The translations under genes were made by a program, and so were the position numbers. A DNA stretch of 7,859 nt from a bacterium. Lineage in GTDB: Bacteria; Krumholzibacteriota; Krumholzibacteriia; LZORAL124-64-63. The DNA is taken from assembly GCA_030635025.1 (NCBI GenBank), contig DAOVZQ010000104.1, forward strand, positions 1 to 7,859, given 5' to 3'. Below, in pieces: positions 5,812 through 7,859 of the stretch; positions within the stretch are counted from its first letter, which is position 1, and each line of letters opens with the position of its first letter. Below the pieces are notes generated by a model. It worked only from the letters and a program-made list of their open reading frames with translations, was not told where the DNA came from and searched no databases.

Positions 5812-6179
5812 CACAGCACCTCCGGCGCGAGCGAGACGATCTTCATGAACTTCTTTTCGCGCAGTTCCCTGGCGACGGGACCGAAGATACGCGTGCCCAC
5901 GGGCTCCTTGTCGTCACCGATGATGACGGCCGAGTTCTCGCCGAAGCGGATGTAGGAGCCGTCCTTGCGGCCGATCTCCTTACGGGTCCGGACGACGACC
6001 GCCTTGACCACGGTCCCCTTCTTGATGTTGCCGTTGTGGATGGCACTCTTGACGGCACATACGATGATGTCGCCAACGCGGGCGTAACGCCTGCGCGTGC
6101 CTCCAAGGACGCGGATGCACTTGGCGGTCTTGGCCCCCGAGTTATCCGCGATGTTCACCAATGTGGATTCCTGAATCAT
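5811..6179 (-). CDS. rplN: 50S ribosomal protein L14
   Basis: Large-subunit protein that binds 23S rRNA at the subunit interface, where it helps form a bridge to 16S rRNA. It has 122 residues, the standard length. It begins MIQESTLVNIADNSGAK, with the conserved ADNSGAK (11-17), and ends with the family signature GTRIFGPVARELR (95-107) and FMKIVSLAPEVL (111-122). The ATG at 6179 lies 20 nt after the rpsQ stop, with an AGGGAG site about 8 nt upstream. In E. coli a separate spc promoter precedes this gene; here the gap to rpsQ is only about 16 nt and shows no promoter, so the S10 and spc parts probably form one transcript. Confidence 0.99.
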   Translation of the reverse strand: MIQESTLVNIADNSGAKTAKCIRVLGGTRRRYARVGDIIVCAVKSAIHNGNIKKGTVVKAVVVRTRKEIGRKDGSYIRFGENSAVIIGDDKEPVGTRIFGPVARELREKKFMKIVSLAPEVL

Positions 6180-6195
6180 TGCCTTGTCTCCCTGG

Positions 6196-6459
6196 CTACT
6201 TCGCGCGCTCTAGAATTTCGGCCACTCGCCAGCGCTTTGACTTGGAGTATGGCCGCGTTGCCATGACCTTCACGGTATCGCCGGCATTGCACTCATTGGC
6301 CTCGTCGTGGGCCTGGATCTTCATCGAGCGGTTGATGATCCGCTTATAGAGGGGGTGCGGAAAGCGGCGATCGATCTTCACGACCACGGTCTTGTCCATT
6401 TTATCGGACACGACGGTTCCGATCCGCGTGGCCCTCAGGTTCCTCTCCGACTGCGTCAT
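6196..6459 (-). CDS. rpsQ: 30S ribosomal protein S17
   Basis: Primary 16S rRNA-binding protein of the small-subunit body, with an OB-fold. It has 87 residues (family about 80-90). Motifs are RIGTVVSDKMDKTVVVKI (12-29), HPLYKRIINRSMKIQAHDE (35-53) and GDTVKVMATRPYSKSKRWR (60-78), ending VAEILERAK. The ATG at 6459 has GGGAG 7 nt upstream. It is preceded by a 48-nt gap containing a 7-bp inverted repeat that ends close to this ribosome binding site. The stop is TAG at 6196. Confidence 0.98.
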   Translation of the reverse strand: MTQSERNLRATRIGTVVSDKMDKTVVVKIDRRFPHPLYKRIINRSMKIQAHDEANECNAGDTVKVMATRPYSKSKRWRVAEILERAK

Positions 6460-6473
6460 CTCTCGTCTCCCAC

Positions 6474-6493
6474 CCCGCGGATTGCGCCGCGGG
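6474..6493. repeat. Inverted repeat (7-bp GC stem) between rpmC and rpsQ
   Basis: CCCGCGG at 6474-6480 and CCGCGGG at 6487-6493 are perfect complements separated by a 6-nt loop (6481-6486). On the transcript the stem ends about 3 nt before the rpsQ ribosome binding site (GGGAG). There is no U-run after it, so a rho-independent terminator is unlikely. It could tune rpsQ initiation or protect or process mRNA ends; that is inference. Confidence 0.6.
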
Positions 6494-6507
6494 AATATCG
6501 GGCCCTG

Positions 6508-6705
6508 TTAGTGCCCTGACTTCTTCTCGGTCATGACCGTCTTAATGACGGCCAACTCACGTCGCGCCTTGCGAACGGACAAGGGATTGTCCAGACGGCG
6601 CATTTTCAACTGCATGCGCATGTTGAGCAGATCCTCGGACTTCTCAGTCACGAGAGTCTCCAGCTCTTCCACGGACATGTCCCTGTAATCGTGGGCTTTC
6701 TTCAT
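6508..6705 (-). CDS. rpmC: 50S ribosomal protein L29
   Basis: Small two-helix protein at the exit tunnel rim, where it contributes with L23 to docking of nascent-chain factors. It has 65 residues (family 60-70), starting MKKAHDYRDMSVEELETLV. Later marks are EDLLNMRMQLKMRRLDNP (24-41) and VRKARRELAVIKTVMTEKK (44-62), the usual helical-hairpin pattern. The frame is open upstream to 7011, but that part is an out-of-frame shadow of rplP. The ATG at 6705 is 5 nt after the rplP stop, with GGAG inside the end of rplP, about 10 nt upstream. Coupling to rplP is likely. The stop is TAA at 6508. Confidence 0.96.
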   Translation of the reverse strand: MKKAHDYRDMSVEELETLVTEKSEDLLNMRMQLKMRRLDNPLSVRKARRELAVIKTVMTEKKSGH

Positions 6706-6710
6706 CTCGG

Positions 6711-7124
6711 TCACTCTCCAGCTCTGCTGACAACGCGCGTCTTGAAGGGAAGCTTGGCCGCCCCCAGGCGGAAGGCTTCCTTGGCCAGATCGGGGGTCAC
6801 GCCGTTGATCTCGTAGAGCATGCGGCCGGGCTTGACGACGGCGACCCAGTACTCGGGGTTGCCCTTGCCCTTGCCCATACGGGTCTCGGCCGGCTTCAAC
6901 GTGATCGGCTTGTCCGGGAAAACCCGGATCCAGACCTTGCCCATGCGCTTGATCCGTCGCGTGATGGCGATACGAGCGGCTTCGATCTGACGACTCGTAA
7001 TCCATCCGCACTCGATGGCCTGCAGACCGTAATCTCCAAAGGACACGCTGGAGCCGCGAAACGCTACGCCCCTCATGCGCCCCTTATGGGTCTTGCGGTA
7101 TTTGGTCCTCTTCGGCATCAACAT
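6711..7124 (-). CDS. rplP: 50S ribosomal protein L16
   Basis: Large-subunit protein near the A site and the peptidyl transferase centre, important for late assembly. It has 137 residues, the usual length. Motifs are MLMPKRTKYRKTHKGRMRG (1-19), GDYGLQAIECGWITSRQIEA (30-49), ARIAITRRIKRMGKVWIRVF (50-69) and RMGKGKGNPEYWVAVVKPG (82-100). Arg82 lines up with the arginine hydroxylated in E. coli L16 (Arg81); whether it is modified here is unknown. The ATG at 7124 has GAGAGG about 10 nt upstream; the ATG two codons later is further from that site. A 48-nt gap with a short inverted repeat separates it from rpsC. The stop is TGA at 6711. Confidence 0.99.
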   Translation of the reverse strand: MLMPKRTKYRKTHKGRMRGVAFRGSSVSFGDYGLQAIECGWITSRQIEAARIAITRRIKRMGKVWIRVFPDKPITLKPAETRMGKGKGNPEYWVAVVKPGRMLYEINGVTPDLAKEAFRLGAAKLPFKTRVVSRAGE

Positions 7125-7144
7125 GACTCGTTATCCTCTCCCGC

Positions 7145-7157
7145 CGGCGTGTCGCCG
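7145..7157. repeat. Short inverted repeat between rpsC and rplP
   Basis: CGGCG at 7145-7149 and CGCCG at 7153-7157 pair across a 3-nt loop. The hairpin lies in the 48-nt gap upstream of the rplP ribosome binding site. It is short and could arise by chance in GC-rich DNA. No U-run follows on the transcript strand. Confidence 0.4.
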
Positions 7158-7172
7158 TGCTGGGCTATTTTC

Positions 7173-7847
<675 letters not shown>

Positions 7848-7859
7848 GGTCATCCTTCC

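Noticed and set aside
5812..5814. GTG as the start of rplX
   Set aside because: It is only 4 nt from the GGAGG site; the ATG at 5811 has the better 7-nt spacing and makes a TGATG junction.
6474..6493. Rho-independent terminator between rpmC and rpsQ
   Set aside because: The stem is GC-rich but no U-run follows on the transcript strand, and essential genes of the same operon lie downstream.
6706..7011. Long upstream extension of the rpmC frame
   Set aside because: The extra 102 residues are an out-of-frame reading of rplP; L29 begins at the ATG at 6705.

Overview
The window is a stretch of the conserved S10-spc ribosomal protein cluster. Every gene lies on the minus strand, so transcription runs from high to low coordinates. 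In that order the genes are rpsC (S3), rplP (L16), rpmC (L29), rpsQ (S17), rplN (L14), rplX (L24), rplE (L5), rpsN (S14, short zinc type), rpsH (S8), rplF (L6), rplR (L18), rpsE (S5), rpmD (L30), rplO (L15), secY, and the N-terminal part of map (methionine aminopeptidase), which runs off the left edge. The right edge falls just before rpsC, where rplV would be expected.

The DNA is GC-rich and packed. Most gaps are 2-39 nt and two junctions overlap: rplN/rplX as TGATG, and rpsE/rpmD by 8 nt. The longest gaps are 48 nt (rpsC-rplP and rpmC-rpsQ, each holding an inverted repeat) and about 91 nt (secY-map, holding an 11-bp direct repeat). I see no promoter, rho-independent terminator, RNA gene, mobile element or CRISPR array. 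Gene order and protein families are plainly bacterial. S14 and L24 both carry paired CxxC motifs (zinc-ribbon, 'C+' type), and adk is absent between secY and map. This does not fix the phylum. A GC-rich, probably uncultivated Gram-negative lineage is a guess only.

The genes work as one expression unit that supplies small- and large-subunit ribosomal proteins. It also makes SecY, the membrane channel that takes nascent proteins from the ribosome, and Map, which trims the initiator methionine as chains emerge.

The feature most worth a second look is rpsE. A normal S5 core is flanked by a roughly 65-residue Gly/Pro/Arg-rich N-terminal extension and a roughly 45-residue acidic, repeat-built C-terminal tail, both encoded by repetitive DNA. 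Three genes (rpsN, secY, map) appear to start with TTG, each behind a good Shine-Dalgarno sequence. Nothing in the window looks like a new multi-gene system; apart from rpsE it is an ordinary housekeeping operon.
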